NCBI GenBank assembly: GCA_036270095.1
Contig: DATBDE010000034.1
Span: forward strand, 50,166 to 114,165
DNA length: 64,000 nucleotides
Direction: 5' to 3'
From: DATBDE01 sp036270095
Lineage (GTDB): Bacteria > Actinomycetota > Thermoleophilia > Solirubrobacterales > Solirubrobacteraceae
The notes beneath the pieces are model-generated. The model worked only from the letters and a program-made list of their open reading frames with translations. It ran no database searches and was not told the origin of the DNA. The translations under genes were made by a program, and so were the position numbers. Below, in pieces: positions 34,315-41,961 of this stretch (position 1 is the stretch's first letter; every line of letters begins with the position of its first letter).

Positions 34315-35463
34315 GTGGGCGAGCCGATCCTGCTGGTCTCGGTGAGCGCCCGCATGCTCGCGGAGCTGGCCGTCGGAGCCGGGTACGGCGTCGTGGCGCT
34401 GGACCGCTTCGGCGACCTCGACCTGCAGCGGCTGTGCCCGAGCGTGTCGGTGCTGCGCGACCTGGGCGGACGCGGCGGCATGGCCGCGCTGGTGGACGCG
34501 GCGGAGGAGATCGAGGCGCCGAGCGTCGTCTACGGGGCGGGCCTGGAGAACCAGCCGGCGCTCGTCGCCCGACTGGCCTCGGGACGCACGCTGCTCGGGT
34601 GTAGGCCCGAGACGCTCCAGCGCGTGCGCGACCCCGCTGTCCTGGGTGCTTCCCTGCGTGCGGCGGGGCTCGCCTACCCGTCGACGCTCAGCGCCGCCGA
34701 CGCGCCGCGGCGGGCGGACCGCTCGCGCCGCTGGCTGCGCAAGCCGGTGCGCGGCGGTGGCGGCCGCGGGGTGCGCGAGTGGCGGGGTGGGGCACTGGCG
34801 GGCGAGGTCGTGGTGCAGGAGCGCGTCTCGGGCCTCGCATGCTCCGCGGCCGCGGTAGCGAACGGACGGTCGGCGGTCGTGCTCGGCCTCAGCGAGCAGC
34901 TCGTCGGCCACCGCGCCCTCGGCGGGCGCGGCTATGCCTGGTGCGGCAACGTCGTGCCGCCGCGGCTGGACCAGGAGCAGCAGCGCGCGCTGACCGGCGC
35001 GGCGCAGGCGATCTGCGCGCATGGGGCCGCCGCCTTCGACCTCCACGGGCTCTTCGGCGTCGACCTCGTGTGGGACGGCGAGCGCGCGTGGGTCGTCGAG
35101 GTCAACCCGCGGCCGACCGGGTCGCTCGAGTCCGTCGAGGCGGCGCACGGGGTCGGCGTCTTCGCCGCCCACGTGGCGGCGTGCGCCGGGCGCCTGCCGT
35201 CGATCGAGCCCGGTCCCGTCCCGTCCGGCGCCGCGGGCAAGGCGATTCTCTTCGCTGCCGGGGGTGTGCGCGTCGGCGACACGCGTGGCTGGCCGGCGCG
35301 CGGCATCCGCGACGTGCCTCACCCTGGTGAGCGGATCGACGCCGGTCATCCGATCTGCACCCTCGTCTCCTCGCAGGACTCGCCTGAGGCGGTCATGGCC
35401 GACCTCGAGACGCGCGCCGCCGGCCTGCGTACCGAGCTGGCCCTATCCTCGGCCCGGACATGA
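34315..35463 (+). CDS. ATP-grasp protein of the H4MPT cluster
   Basis: A 382-residue ATP-grasp ligase. The nucleotide-binding lysine lies in RRWLRKPVRGGGGRGV and the Mg-binding Glu/Asn in VWDGERAWVVEVNPRPTG. Such proteins join a carboxylate to an amine or thiol through an acyl phosphate. Its place between CitG-like and mch in an H4MPT operon is conserved in methylotrophs, but the reaction is not known to me. GTG 34315 follows the previous stop by five bases, and its own stop overlaps the mch start (ATGA). Confidence 0.8.
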   Translation: MGEPILLVSVSARMLAELAVGAGYGVVALDRFGDLDLQRLCPSVSVLRDLGGRGGMAALVDAAEEIEAPSVVYGAGLENQPALVARLASGRTLLGCRPETLQRVRDPAVLGASLRAAGLAYPSTLSAADAPRRADRSRRWLRKPVRGGGGRGVREWRGGALAGEVVVQERVSGLACSAAAVANGRSAVVLGLSEQLVGHRALGGRGYAWCGNVVPPRLDQEQQRALTGAAQAICAHGAAAFDLHGLFGVDLVWDGERAWVVEVNPRPTGSLESVEAAHGVGVFAAHVAACAGRLPSIEPGPVPSGAAGKAILFAAGGVRVGDTRGWPARGIRDVPHPGERIDAGHPICTLVSSQDSPEAVMADLETRAAGLRTELALSSART

Positions 35464-36410
35464 CGCTCTCCGTCAACGATCGTGCCCAGGAGCTCGCCGA
35501 TCGTCTCGCTGCCGAGGCAGATGCCCTGCGCGTGGCGGTGACGACCCTGCCCAACGGCACGCGGCTTGTCGATTGCGGCAGCGCCGTTCCCGGCGGCCTC
35601 GAGGCGGGTCGTCGCTTCGCGCAGATCTGCATGGGCGACCTGGGCGCGGTCACGTTCGCACCGCTGGTGCTGGAAGGCCGCTGGCTGCCCGGCTTGGCGG
35701 TCGTCACCGATCACCCCGCGCTGGCCTGCCTGGGGTCCCAGTACGCGGGCTGGCGCCTGGATCGCGACGGCTACTTCGCGATCGCCAGCGGGCCCGGCAG
35801 GGCGCTGATCCGCGCCGAGGAGCTCTACGACGACCTCGAGGTCGACGAGCGCGCCCAGAAGGCGGTGCTGTGCCTCGAGACGCGCGAACCCCCGCCGACG
35901 GAGATCGCCGACTACGTGGCCGAGCGCGCCGGCGTCGACGCGTCCGACCTGACGCTCGTGTTCGCCCCGACCGCGAGCCTGGCCGGCGGGGTCCAGGTGG
36001 CTGCCCGCGTAGTCGAGACGGCGTTGCACAAGCTGCACGAGCTCGAGTTCGACGTCCGGCGTGTCGTGAGCGGGTTCGGGAGCTGCCCGCTGCCGCCCGT
36101 CAGCCGCAAGGACCCGGAGGCGATCGGGCGCACCAACGACGCCGTGCTCTACGGCGGCCAGGTCGAGCTCACCGTGGACGCGCCCGACGAGGAGCTCGAG
36201 GAGCTCGTGCCGCGGCTGCCGTCATCGGCCTCGCGCGATCATGGCGAGCCCTTCGGCGCCGTCCTCGAGCGGGCCGGATGGGACTTCTACGCCATCGACC
36301 CGCTGCTCTTCAGCCCGGCTGAGGTGCGCCTCACCAGCGTGGTCAGCGGGCGGAGCTTCAGCGCCGGCGAGGTGGATGTCGGCGTGCTCGAGCGCTCCTT
36401 CCGGGGATGA
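35460..36410 (+). CDS. mch: Methenyl-H4MPT cyclohydrolase
   Basis: A 316-residue enzyme converting methenyl-H4MPT to 5-formyl-H4MPT. Diagnostic segments are VDCGSAVPGGLEAGRRFAQICMG, TDHPALACLGSQYAGW and SGFGSCPLPPVSRKDP, with FAPTASLAGGVQVAARVVE between. The family has no similarity to folate cyclohydrolase FolD, so this is a secure marker of H4MPT use. ATG 35460 overlaps the ATP-grasp stop; DUF447 follows with an ATGA overlap. Confidence 0.95.
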   Translation: MTLSVNDRAQELADRLAAEADALRVAVTTLPNGTRLVDCGSAVPGGLEAGRRFAQICMGDLGAVTFAPLVLEGRWLPGLAVVTDHPALACLGSQYAGWRLDRDGYFAIASGPGRALIRAEELYDDLEVDERAQKAVLCLETREPPPTEIADYVAERAGVDASDLTLVFAPTASLAGGVQVAARVVETALHKLHELEFDVRRVVSGFGSCPLPPVSRKDPEAIGRTNDAVLYGGQVELTVDAPDEELEELVPRLPSSASRDHGEPFGAVLERAGWDFYAIDPLLFSPAEVRLTSVVSGRSFSAGEVDVGVLERSFRG

Positions 36411-36982
36411 GCGCTACGGCCGCCACGAGCCCGATCGTGGAGACCGTCACGACCACCATCAACCCGGACAGGACGGTCAACTGCGCGGCCATGGGGGTGG
36501 AGTGGGAAGGCGAGATCATCATGCTCAAGCCGTACCGCGGCACGCGCACGCTGCGCAACCTGCGTGCGACGGGCACGGCGGTCATCAACCTCACCGACGA
36601 CATCCTGCTCTTCACGCAGGCGGCGCTCGATGACCCGCACCCGCCCACGCGGCCCGCGGCGGCGATCGACGGGGCCGTGCTGGCGGACGCCTGCTCGTGG
36701 CGCGAGGTCACCGTCGAGGCGATCGAGGCGAGCGGACCGCGCGCGCGGGTCACCACACGCGTCGTGGGGCGGGGCACCGGCCGCGAGTTCCTCGGCTTCA
36801 ACCGCGCGCGGCACGCGGTGCTCGAGGCGTCGATCATCGCTTCGCGTGCCCGTCGGCTGCCGGCGGGTGAGATCCGAGCCGAGCTGGCTCGCCTCCAGGT
36901 CCTGGTCGACAAGACGGCCGGGCCGCGCGAGCGCGAGGCCATGGAGCTCGTGCGGGGACACGTGCGGGCCGACATCGGATGA
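36407..36982 (+). CDS. DUF447 family protein
   Basis: A 191-residue protein with a flavin-reductase-like split barrel. VETVTTTINPDRTVNCAAMGV and YRGTRTLRNLRATGTAVINL match DUF447, a family found almost only in methanogens and in bacteria with H4MPT genes. The function is unknown; association suggests a role in cofactor synthesis or C1 transfer. It overlaps mch and mptG by four bases each. Confidence 0.85.
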   Translation: MSATAATSPIVETVTTTINPDRTVNCAAMGVEWEGEIIMLKPYRGTRTLRNLRATGTAVINLTDDILLFTQAALDDPHPPTRPAAAIDGAVLADACSWREVTVEAIEASGPRARVTTRVVGRGTGREFLGFNRARHAVLEASIIASRARRLPAGEIRAELARLQVLVDKTAGPREREAMELVRGHVRADIG

Positions 36983-37920
36983 CCGCGGTCCGCGTCGAGG
37001 CGCCGGCGCGGCTGCACCTGGGCATGCTGGACGCAGCCGGCGGCGGCACACGACGCTTCGGCGGGCTGGGCGTGGCGGTCACCCGTCCCGCGGCGGTGGT
37101 CGAGGCGAGCCCAAGCGCCGAGCTCGCCGTGGAGGGGCCTGACGCCGAGCGTGCGCTCGCGGTCGCACGGGCCTGTCGCGACGCGTTCGGCCTGGAGGGC
37201 GGTGCGCGGATCCGCGTGCTCGAGGCCATTCCGCCGCATGTCGGCCTCGGCTCGGGCACCAAGCTCGCGCTCGCCGTTGCGACGGCCATCGCCGCGTTGA
37301 CGGGGCAGGCCCCGGAGCCGCCGGCCATCGCCCGTGCGGCCGGACGTGCATCGCGGTCGGCCGTCGGCCTGTGGACGTTCGTCCTCGGGGGACTCGTGGT
37401 GGAGGGCGGCGTGCGCACCGGCGGCGCACGCGCCGCCCCGCTGCTGGCCCGCTACGCGATGCCCGAGGACTGGCATTGCGTCCTGGCCATCCCGCGCGCC
37501 GATCCGGGGCTCTCCGGGCCGGCCGAGGAGGAGGCCTTCGCGGGCCTGCGACCGGACCCGACCCACGCAGCGCTGATCGCCCAGCTGGTGCTGACCTCGC
37601 TGTTGCCCGGGCTCGCCGATGGCGACCTGACCGAGTTCGGCGCTGCGCTCACGCGGCTCCAACGGCTCGTCGGCGAGGCGTTCGCCCCAGCCCAGGGCGG
37701 GGTCTTCCACCCGCGCGCCGACGCCCTGGTCGAGGCGATGCTCCGGGTCGGGGCGGCAGGGGTGGGACAGAGCTCATGGGGGCCGGCCGTGTACGGAATC
37801 GTCGGGAGCGAGGAGGCGGGCCGTGAGTTGGTTTCGCGCATGGAGACGGAGCTCGCCGGCGGCGGGCGCGTCGAGCTCGTGCGCTTCGACAATCGCGGCG
37901 CCCGCGTGGAGGTCCGGTGA
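36979..37920 (+). CDS. mptG: Beta-ribofuranosylaminobenzene 5'-phosphate synthase
   Basis: A 313-residue GHMP-kinase-fold enzyme that condenses 4-aminobenzoate or 4-hydroxybenzoate with PRPP, the first committed step of methanopterin. Seen are VEAPARLHLGMLDAAGG (family opening), IPPHVGLGSGTKLALAVA (GHMP loop) and GVGQSSWGPAVYGIV. ATG 36979 overlaps DUF447; the stop overlaps mfnB (GTGA). The adjacent pabAB and pabC genes would supply the aryl substrate if it is pABA. Confidence 0.94.
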   Translation: MTAVRVEAPARLHLGMLDAAGGGTRRFGGLGVAVTRPAAVVEASPSAELAVEGPDAERALAVARACRDAFGLEGGARIRVLEAIPPHVGLGSGTKLALAVATAIAALTGQAPEPPAIARAAGRASRSAVGLWTFVLGGLVVEGGVRTGGARAAPLLARYAMPEDWHCVLAIPRADPGLSGPAEEEAFAGLRPDPTHAALIAQLVLTSLLPGLADGDLTEFGAALTRLQRLVGEAFAPAQGGVFHPRADALVEAMLRVGAAGVGQSSWGPAVYGIVGSEEAGRELVSRMETELAGGGRVELVRFDNRGARVEVR

Positions 37921-38627
37921 AGCTGCTCGTCAGCGTCGCCGACGCCGGCGAGGCGCGCGTGGCCGTGCGCGGCGGTGTCGACATCGTCGACGTCAAGAAC
38001 CCGGCCGAGGGCTCACTGGGCGCTCCTGCGCCCGGCACGATCGCCCAGGTCCGCGACACCGTCCCGCCCGAGCGGCCGGTGAGCGCCGCCATCGGCGACC
38101 TGCCCAACCTGCCCGGCACCGCGGCGCTCGCGGCCCTGGGGGCCGCGCACGCCGGCGCGGCCTACGTGAAGGTCGGGTTGTGGGGAACGTCGACCGAGGA
38201 CGAGGCCGTGGCGGTCCTGCGCGCGGTGCGCGAGGCCCTCGACGGAGGCCCCACCGTCATCGCCGGCGCCTATGCGGACGCGGACCGCGTGCCAAGCCGG
38301 CCACTGGCGCCCGGTGCTGTTGTCGCCGCCGCGCGCCGGGCTGGGGTCGGTGGCTGCCTGGTCGACACCGCCGTCAAGGACGGTCGCGGGCTCTTCGCAT
38401 GGCTCACGCCGGAAGCGCTCACAGCGTTGGTCGCGGCGGCGCACGCCGCCAACCTCGAGATGGCGCTGGCCGGCGCGTTGCGCGCCGAGGACCTTCCCAC
38501 GGTACGGGCAACCGGAGCGGACATCGCGGGCGTGCGCTCGGCCGCCTGCCGCGACGGCCGGCGCACCGCGTCCCTCGACGCGGAGCGCATCGAGCGGCTG
38601 TGCGCGATGTGCGCGCGCTCGGCCTAG
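37917..38627 (+). CDS. mfnB: (5-Formylfuran-3-yl)methyl phosphate synthase
   Basis: A 236-residue TIM-barrel enzyme (DUF556) that makes the furan ring of methanofuran from glyceraldehyde 3-phosphate. The barrel strands VDIVDVKNPAEGSLGAP, PVSAAIGDLPN and AYVKVGLWG are conserved, including the Schiff-base lysine in VDVKNP and a second lysine in YVKVG. The GTG start lies in the mptG stop (GTGA). Its TAG stop overlaps the convergent mfnE stop, CTAG serving both strands. Confidence 0.93.
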   Translation: MKLLVSVADAGEARVAVRGGVDIVDVKNPAEGSLGAPAPGTIAQVRDTVPPERPVSAAIGDLPNLPGTAALAALGAAHAGAAYVKVGLWGTSTEDEAVAVLRAVREALDGGPTVIAGAYADADRVPSRPLAPGAVVAAARRAGVGGCLVDTAVKDGRGLFAWLTPEALTALVAAAHAANLEMALAGALRAEDLPTVRATGADIAGVRSAACRDGRRTASLDAERIERLCAMCARSA

Positions 38628-39292
38628 AGCACGAGCGTCCCGGCGGCGCTGCCGCGCTCGAGCAGCGTCACGAGCCGAGCCGGGTCGCGGCCATCGATCA
38701 CCCACGCCTCGACGCCCGCCGCGCGCAGGGCCTGCGGCAGGTACTCGTCGACCCCCGCGGCGCGGCCGGCCGCGCGCAGCCCAGCCAACTCGCCGACGCT
38801 CAGCCGCGCCGGCGGCGGCCCGTCCGGCGGCCAGTCGCGATAGAGGCCGGCCACCGGCTTGACGAGCACCACGCGCGCGGCGCCCACGACACCGGCCACC
38901 CACGCGGCGATCGAGTCGGACGTGACCGCGGGCGAGACAGGCACTGGGTCTGAGGCAAGCACGGCCGCCGCAAGCAGGACCGGCGTCTGCCCGCGGCCGG
39001 CGGCGTCGCGGGCGGACGCGAGCTGCGTGCACGGCAGCGCGTCGGGGATCAGGTCGCAGAGCAGCCAGCCGAACTGGTCCATCGCGAGGATCGCCATCCG
39101 GTGCACCGTCGCCTCCCGTAAGGCCAAGCGACGCCCGTGAGCGCGCACGGCATCCGCGAACCCCGCGCCGCCGGGCACGACCAGCAGCGGGTGGCGCGCC
39201 CCGGCCTCGCCGACCGCACGGCACAGCTCCCGCAGCGCGGTGTCACCCGCCTCGCGCGCGAGCCCGCCGCCGATCTTCACGACCGTCGTCAC
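38624..39292 (-). CDS. mfnE: Furan phosphate kinase MfnE (amino-acid kinase family)
   Basis: A 222-residue kinase of the aspartokinase/uridylate kinase fold. The nucleotide loops are VVKIGGGLAREAG and LLVVPGGAGFADAVR; PAVTSDSIAAWVAGVVGA and ARVVLVKPVAGLY complete the core. MfnE phosphorylates the aminomethylfuran phosphate to the diphosphate used in methanofuran assembly. I take GTG 39292 (VTTVVKIGGG), overlapping the end of the mfnF-like gene; the same frame stays open far upstream but without homology. Confidence 0.87.
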   Translation of the reverse strand: MTTVVKIGGGLAREAGDTALRELCRAVGEAGARHPLLVVPGGAGFADAVRAHGRRLALREATVHRMAILAMDQFGWLLCDLIPDALPCTQLASARDAAGRGQTPVLLAAAVLASDPVPVSPAVTSDSIAAWVAGVVGAARVVLVKPVAGLYRDWPPDGPPPARLSVGELAGLRAAGRAAGVDEYLPQALRAAGVEAWVIDGRDPARLVTLLERGSAAGTLVL

Positions 39293-40296
39293 GGCCCGCG
39301 TTCTGCCAGCAGCGCGGCGAGCGCCGCAGCGGGTGCCGCGTCGCGCTCGGCGGCGCTCCAGGGCAGCTCGACCACGGCCCGGTCCAGGCGCTGCGCCGCC
39401 GCGCGCGCCAGGAACGCCCCGCCGCCCAGGGGGACCACCGGCGCAGCGCCCCCGACGCGCTCGCTGACCCGGCGCGCCGCCGTCTCGATCTGGCCGAGCT
39501 GCTCTGCGTACAGGTGGGCGGCGATCGCATCGATCTCGTCCGCGGCCAGCTGCTCGACATCGGCGCACACGAGGCGCGCAACCCGCTCGCGCGCGCAGTC
39601 GATCGTCGCCGGACGGCCATCCGGGGTCGCGCAGGTGTACCCGTCGGGCGTCAGGTGGCCGAGGATCAGGTGCACGTCGGCGCTGATCGCAAACAGCTCC
39701 GAGGCGACCGGGCACCAACGGTCGCGCACGGGCACGCTCGGGGCGATGGCGGCGAGGTTGGTACGCAGGCCGCCCGTGTACACGAGCTCCCCGGCCAGCA
39801 GCCGGTCGAGGTCGGTACGGCCGACGGCGGCAACGCGGCCGGCGGCGATCGGGATGAGGTCGACGGTCGTGCTGCCCACGTCGATCATGAGCGCGTCCGC
39901 GTGCAGCTCGGCGACCGCGAGCGCGCTCGCCACCCAGTTGGCGGCCGCCACAGCGAGTGGTCGCGTCCGCGCCTCGGCGAAGGAGACGAGCTCGCCGTCC
40001 GTCGTGAGCGCAAGCAGACGCCGGCCGCGGAACGCCGCCTCTGCAGCGTCGAGCACGAAGCCCACGCCCTCGCGCTTGGTGCGGAAGGCGTCCGAGAGCT
40101 CCGCTGTCGTGGTCAGCGCCACGGCCTCCAGCCGCCCTTGCGCCGCTTCCGCCACGACCGCACGCAGCACGCTCTCGAGGGCCTCGCGGTCCCGCCAGAC
40201 CTCGAACCGTCGGGAGACGACGCGCCGGTGCACCCCGTCTCGCCATACCCCCTTCGTATTGGCACCGCCGACGTCGAGGCCGATTACGCCGCGCAT
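39289..40296 (-). CDS. H4MPT-linked C1 pathway protein, MfnF-like
   Basis: A 335-residue protein of the hydantoinase/oxoprolinase (ASKHA) type. IGLDVGGANTKGVW is the opening, DALMIDVGSTTVDLIPI the second phosphate loop, and VVPLGGGAFLAR closes the core. The family is restricted to organisms with H4MPT; MfnF of methanogens, a related protein, joins the aryl and furan parts of methanofuran. I start at ATG 40296 (MRGVIGLDVGG), with 18 bases to the divergent HisA-like gene. The stop overlaps mfnE (GTGA). Confidence 0.85.
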   Translation of the reverse strand: MRGVIGLDVGGANTKGVWRDGVHRRVVSRRFEVWRDREALESVLRAVVAEAAQGRLEAVALTTTAELSDAFRTKREGVGFVLDAAEAAFRGRRLLALTTDGELVSFAEARTRPLAVAAANWVASALAVAELHADALMIDVGSTTVDLIPIAAGRVAAVGRTDLDRLLAGELVYTGGLRTNLAAIAPSVPVRDRWCPVASELFAISADVHLILGHLTPDGYTCATPDGRPATIDCARERVARLVCADVEQLAADEIDAIAAHLYAEQLGQIETAARRVSERVGGAAPVVPLGGGAFLARAAAQRLDRAVVELPWSAAERDAAPAAALAALLAERGP

Positions 40297-40314
40297 GGGC
40301 GACCCTCCCGGAGC

Positions 40315-41040
40315 ATGCGAGTGATCCCAGTCATCGATCTCAAGGGCGCCGCCGCGGTCCACGCCGTGCGCGGCGAACGCGAACGCTATCGGCCGCTGCG
40401 CAGCGGGATCGTTGCCGGCTCGGACCCCGTCGCGGTCGCGCGGGCGGTCCGCGACACGCTGGAGCTCGACGAGCTCTACGTGGCCGACCTCGACGCGATC
40501 GCCGGCCGAACAGCGCACCGGGAGGCCATCGCCGCTCTGGCCCGCGAGGCGCGGGTGATGGTCGATGCGGGCGTCACCGACGTCGCCGAGGTCGGGCGCC
40601 TCCTCGAGCTCGGCGTGGCGCGCGTGGTGATCGGCACCGAGACGCTGGCCGACGACCGGGCGCTCGAGCGCCTGCGGGCCGCACTGCCCGACGCCCCGCT
40701 CGTCCTCAGCCTCGACCTGCGCGCCGGTCGCGTCTTGTCGCCGCAGCCCGAGCTCCAGCGGCTCGGTGCGCCGGAGGCGCTCGCCCGGCTCGGAGGCTCG
40801 GGCGTGCGCGAGGCGATCGTGCTCGACCTCGCGCGCGTCGGCGCCCGCGGGGGGCCGGACGTCGCGCTCGTGCGGGAGCTCAGCGCCCGTTTTCCGGAGC
40901 TCGAGCTGCTGGCCGGCGGCGGCGTACGCGACGTCGGGGACCTCCGCGCACTGGCCGAGGCCGGCGCGGCCGGCGCGCTCGTCGCCACCGCCCTGCACAG
41001 CGGTGCGCTCAGACGGGACGACCTGCGCGGGCTCGGGTGA
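40315..41040 (+). CDS. HisA/HisF-like TIM-barrel protein of the H4MPT cluster
   Basis: A 241-residue phosphate-binding barrel starting MRVIPVIDLKGAAAVHAVRG. It keeps the D-LK opening and the phosphate sites VMVDAGVTDVAE and LAGGGVRDVGDL. No histidine genes are present, and this subgroup occurs in H4MPT clusters of methylotrophs and archaea, so it is unlikely to be HisA itself. The reaction is unknown. ATG 40315 lies 18 bases from the divergent MfnF-like gene. Confidence 0.85.
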   Translation: MRVIPVIDLKGAAAVHAVRGERERYRPLRSGIVAGSDPVAVARAVRDTLELDELYVADLDAIAGRTAHREAIAALAREARVMVDAGVTDVAEVGRLLELGVARVVIGTETLADDRALERLRAALPDAPLVLSLDLRAGRVLSPQPELQRLGAPEALARLGGSGVREAIVLDLARVGARGGPDVALVRELSARFPELELLAGGGVRDVGDLRALAEAGAAGALVATALHSGALRRDDLRGLG

Positions 41041-41052
41041 GCCCGGAGGCCC

Positions 41053-41940
41053 TCACCCGACAACGGTCTCCAGATGCTGCGCGAGCGCGGCCGCCACGTC
41101 GACCCCGGTGGTGCGCTCGACGCCCTGCCAGCCGGGGATGCCGTTGACCTCGAGCACGTAGTCGGTGCCCTCGGTCGTCCGCAGGAGGTCGACGCCCGCG
41201 TAGTCGGCGCCCAGGGCGGCCGCCGCACGGACGCACAGGCGCTCGCGCTCTCCGTCAAGACGCAACGCGCGCGCACGTGCGCCGCGCGCGAGGTTCGCGC
41301 GCCAGCCCTCGCCGACGCGCTCGATCGACGCCACCACGCGCTCGCCGACGACAAGCGCCCGGACGTCGCAGCCCGCGTGGGGCAGCGTCTCTTGCAGGTA
41401 GTACACCGCCCGTTCGACCTCCAGCGCGCGAAACACCCGCTGCGCGACGTCGCGATCGTCCACCCGCACCATGCCCAGTCCCATCGAGCCGAAGAGCGGC
41501 TTGACGATCACATCGCCGCCGAGCGCGACGAAGGCCTCCATGGCGTCGGTGGGCCGCTCGCAGGCGATGGTGCGAGGGGTGGGCAGGCCGGCGCGGGCCA
41601 GAAGGGCCGAGGCGAGGAACTTGTCCACCGTCCGCTCGATCGCGTGCGCCCCGTTGACCGCGCGCACGCCGACAGCGGCCAGCGCGTGCAGCGCGTCGAC
41701 GCGGAAGACGACCTGCTCGAGCGAGCCTCTCGGGATGCCGCGCACGAGCACGACGTCGCATTCGTCGAGCGCGACCTCGTGTCCGCGGAGGGTGAGGCGG
41801 CCGTCGATGCGGCCGACGATCCGCGTGACCGGCGCGAAGCTGCATTCGTGTCCGCGCGCGGTCAGGGCCCGTTCGATCTGCCCTGCGTGCCAGCCTCCGG
41901 TCGAACCCAGAACCGCGACGCGCAACCGCGGCTCGCTCAC
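41053..41940 (-). CDS. mptN: RimK-like glutamate ligase, candidate H4MPT:glutamate ligase
   Basis: A 295-residue ATP-grasp ligase of the RimK family. TVDKFLASALLARAGLPTPRT, DVIVKPLFGSMGLGMVRV (ATP lysine) and DYVLEVNGIPGWQGVE (metal-binding E-x-N) are intact. MptN adds alpha-linked glutamate to H4MPT to give tetrahydrosarcinapterin; CofF and RimK are relatives, so the symbol is a best guess from context. The start is GTG 41940 (VSEPRLRVAVLG); the open frame extends much further upstream but only as antisense to pabAB. Confidence 0.78.
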   Translation of the reverse strand: MSEPRLRVAVLGSTGGWHAGQIERALTARGHECSFAPVTRIVGRIDGRLTLRGHEVALDECDVVLVRGIPRGSLEQVVFRVDALHALAAVGVRAVNGAHAIERTVDKFLASALLARAGLPTPRTIACERPTDAMEAFVALGGDVIVKPLFGSMGLGMVRVDDRDVAQRVFRALEVERAVYYLQETLPHAGCDVRALVVGERVVASIERVGEGWRANLARGARARALRLDGERERLCVRAAAALGADYAGVDLLRTTEGTDYVLEVNGIPGWQGVERTTGVDVAAALAQHLETVVG

Positions 41941-41961
41941 CGGCGTGCCGCGGGCGCGAGA

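Noticed and set aside
38624..40246. A 540-codon frame that would fuse a long N terminus to MfnE
   Set aside because: The upstream part is antisense or out-of-frame sequence over the MfnF-like gene; MfnE homology begins at GTG 39292.
40315..41040. The HisA-like gene as evidence of a histidine operon
   Set aside because: No other his genes are present and this subgroup is found in H4MPT clusters.
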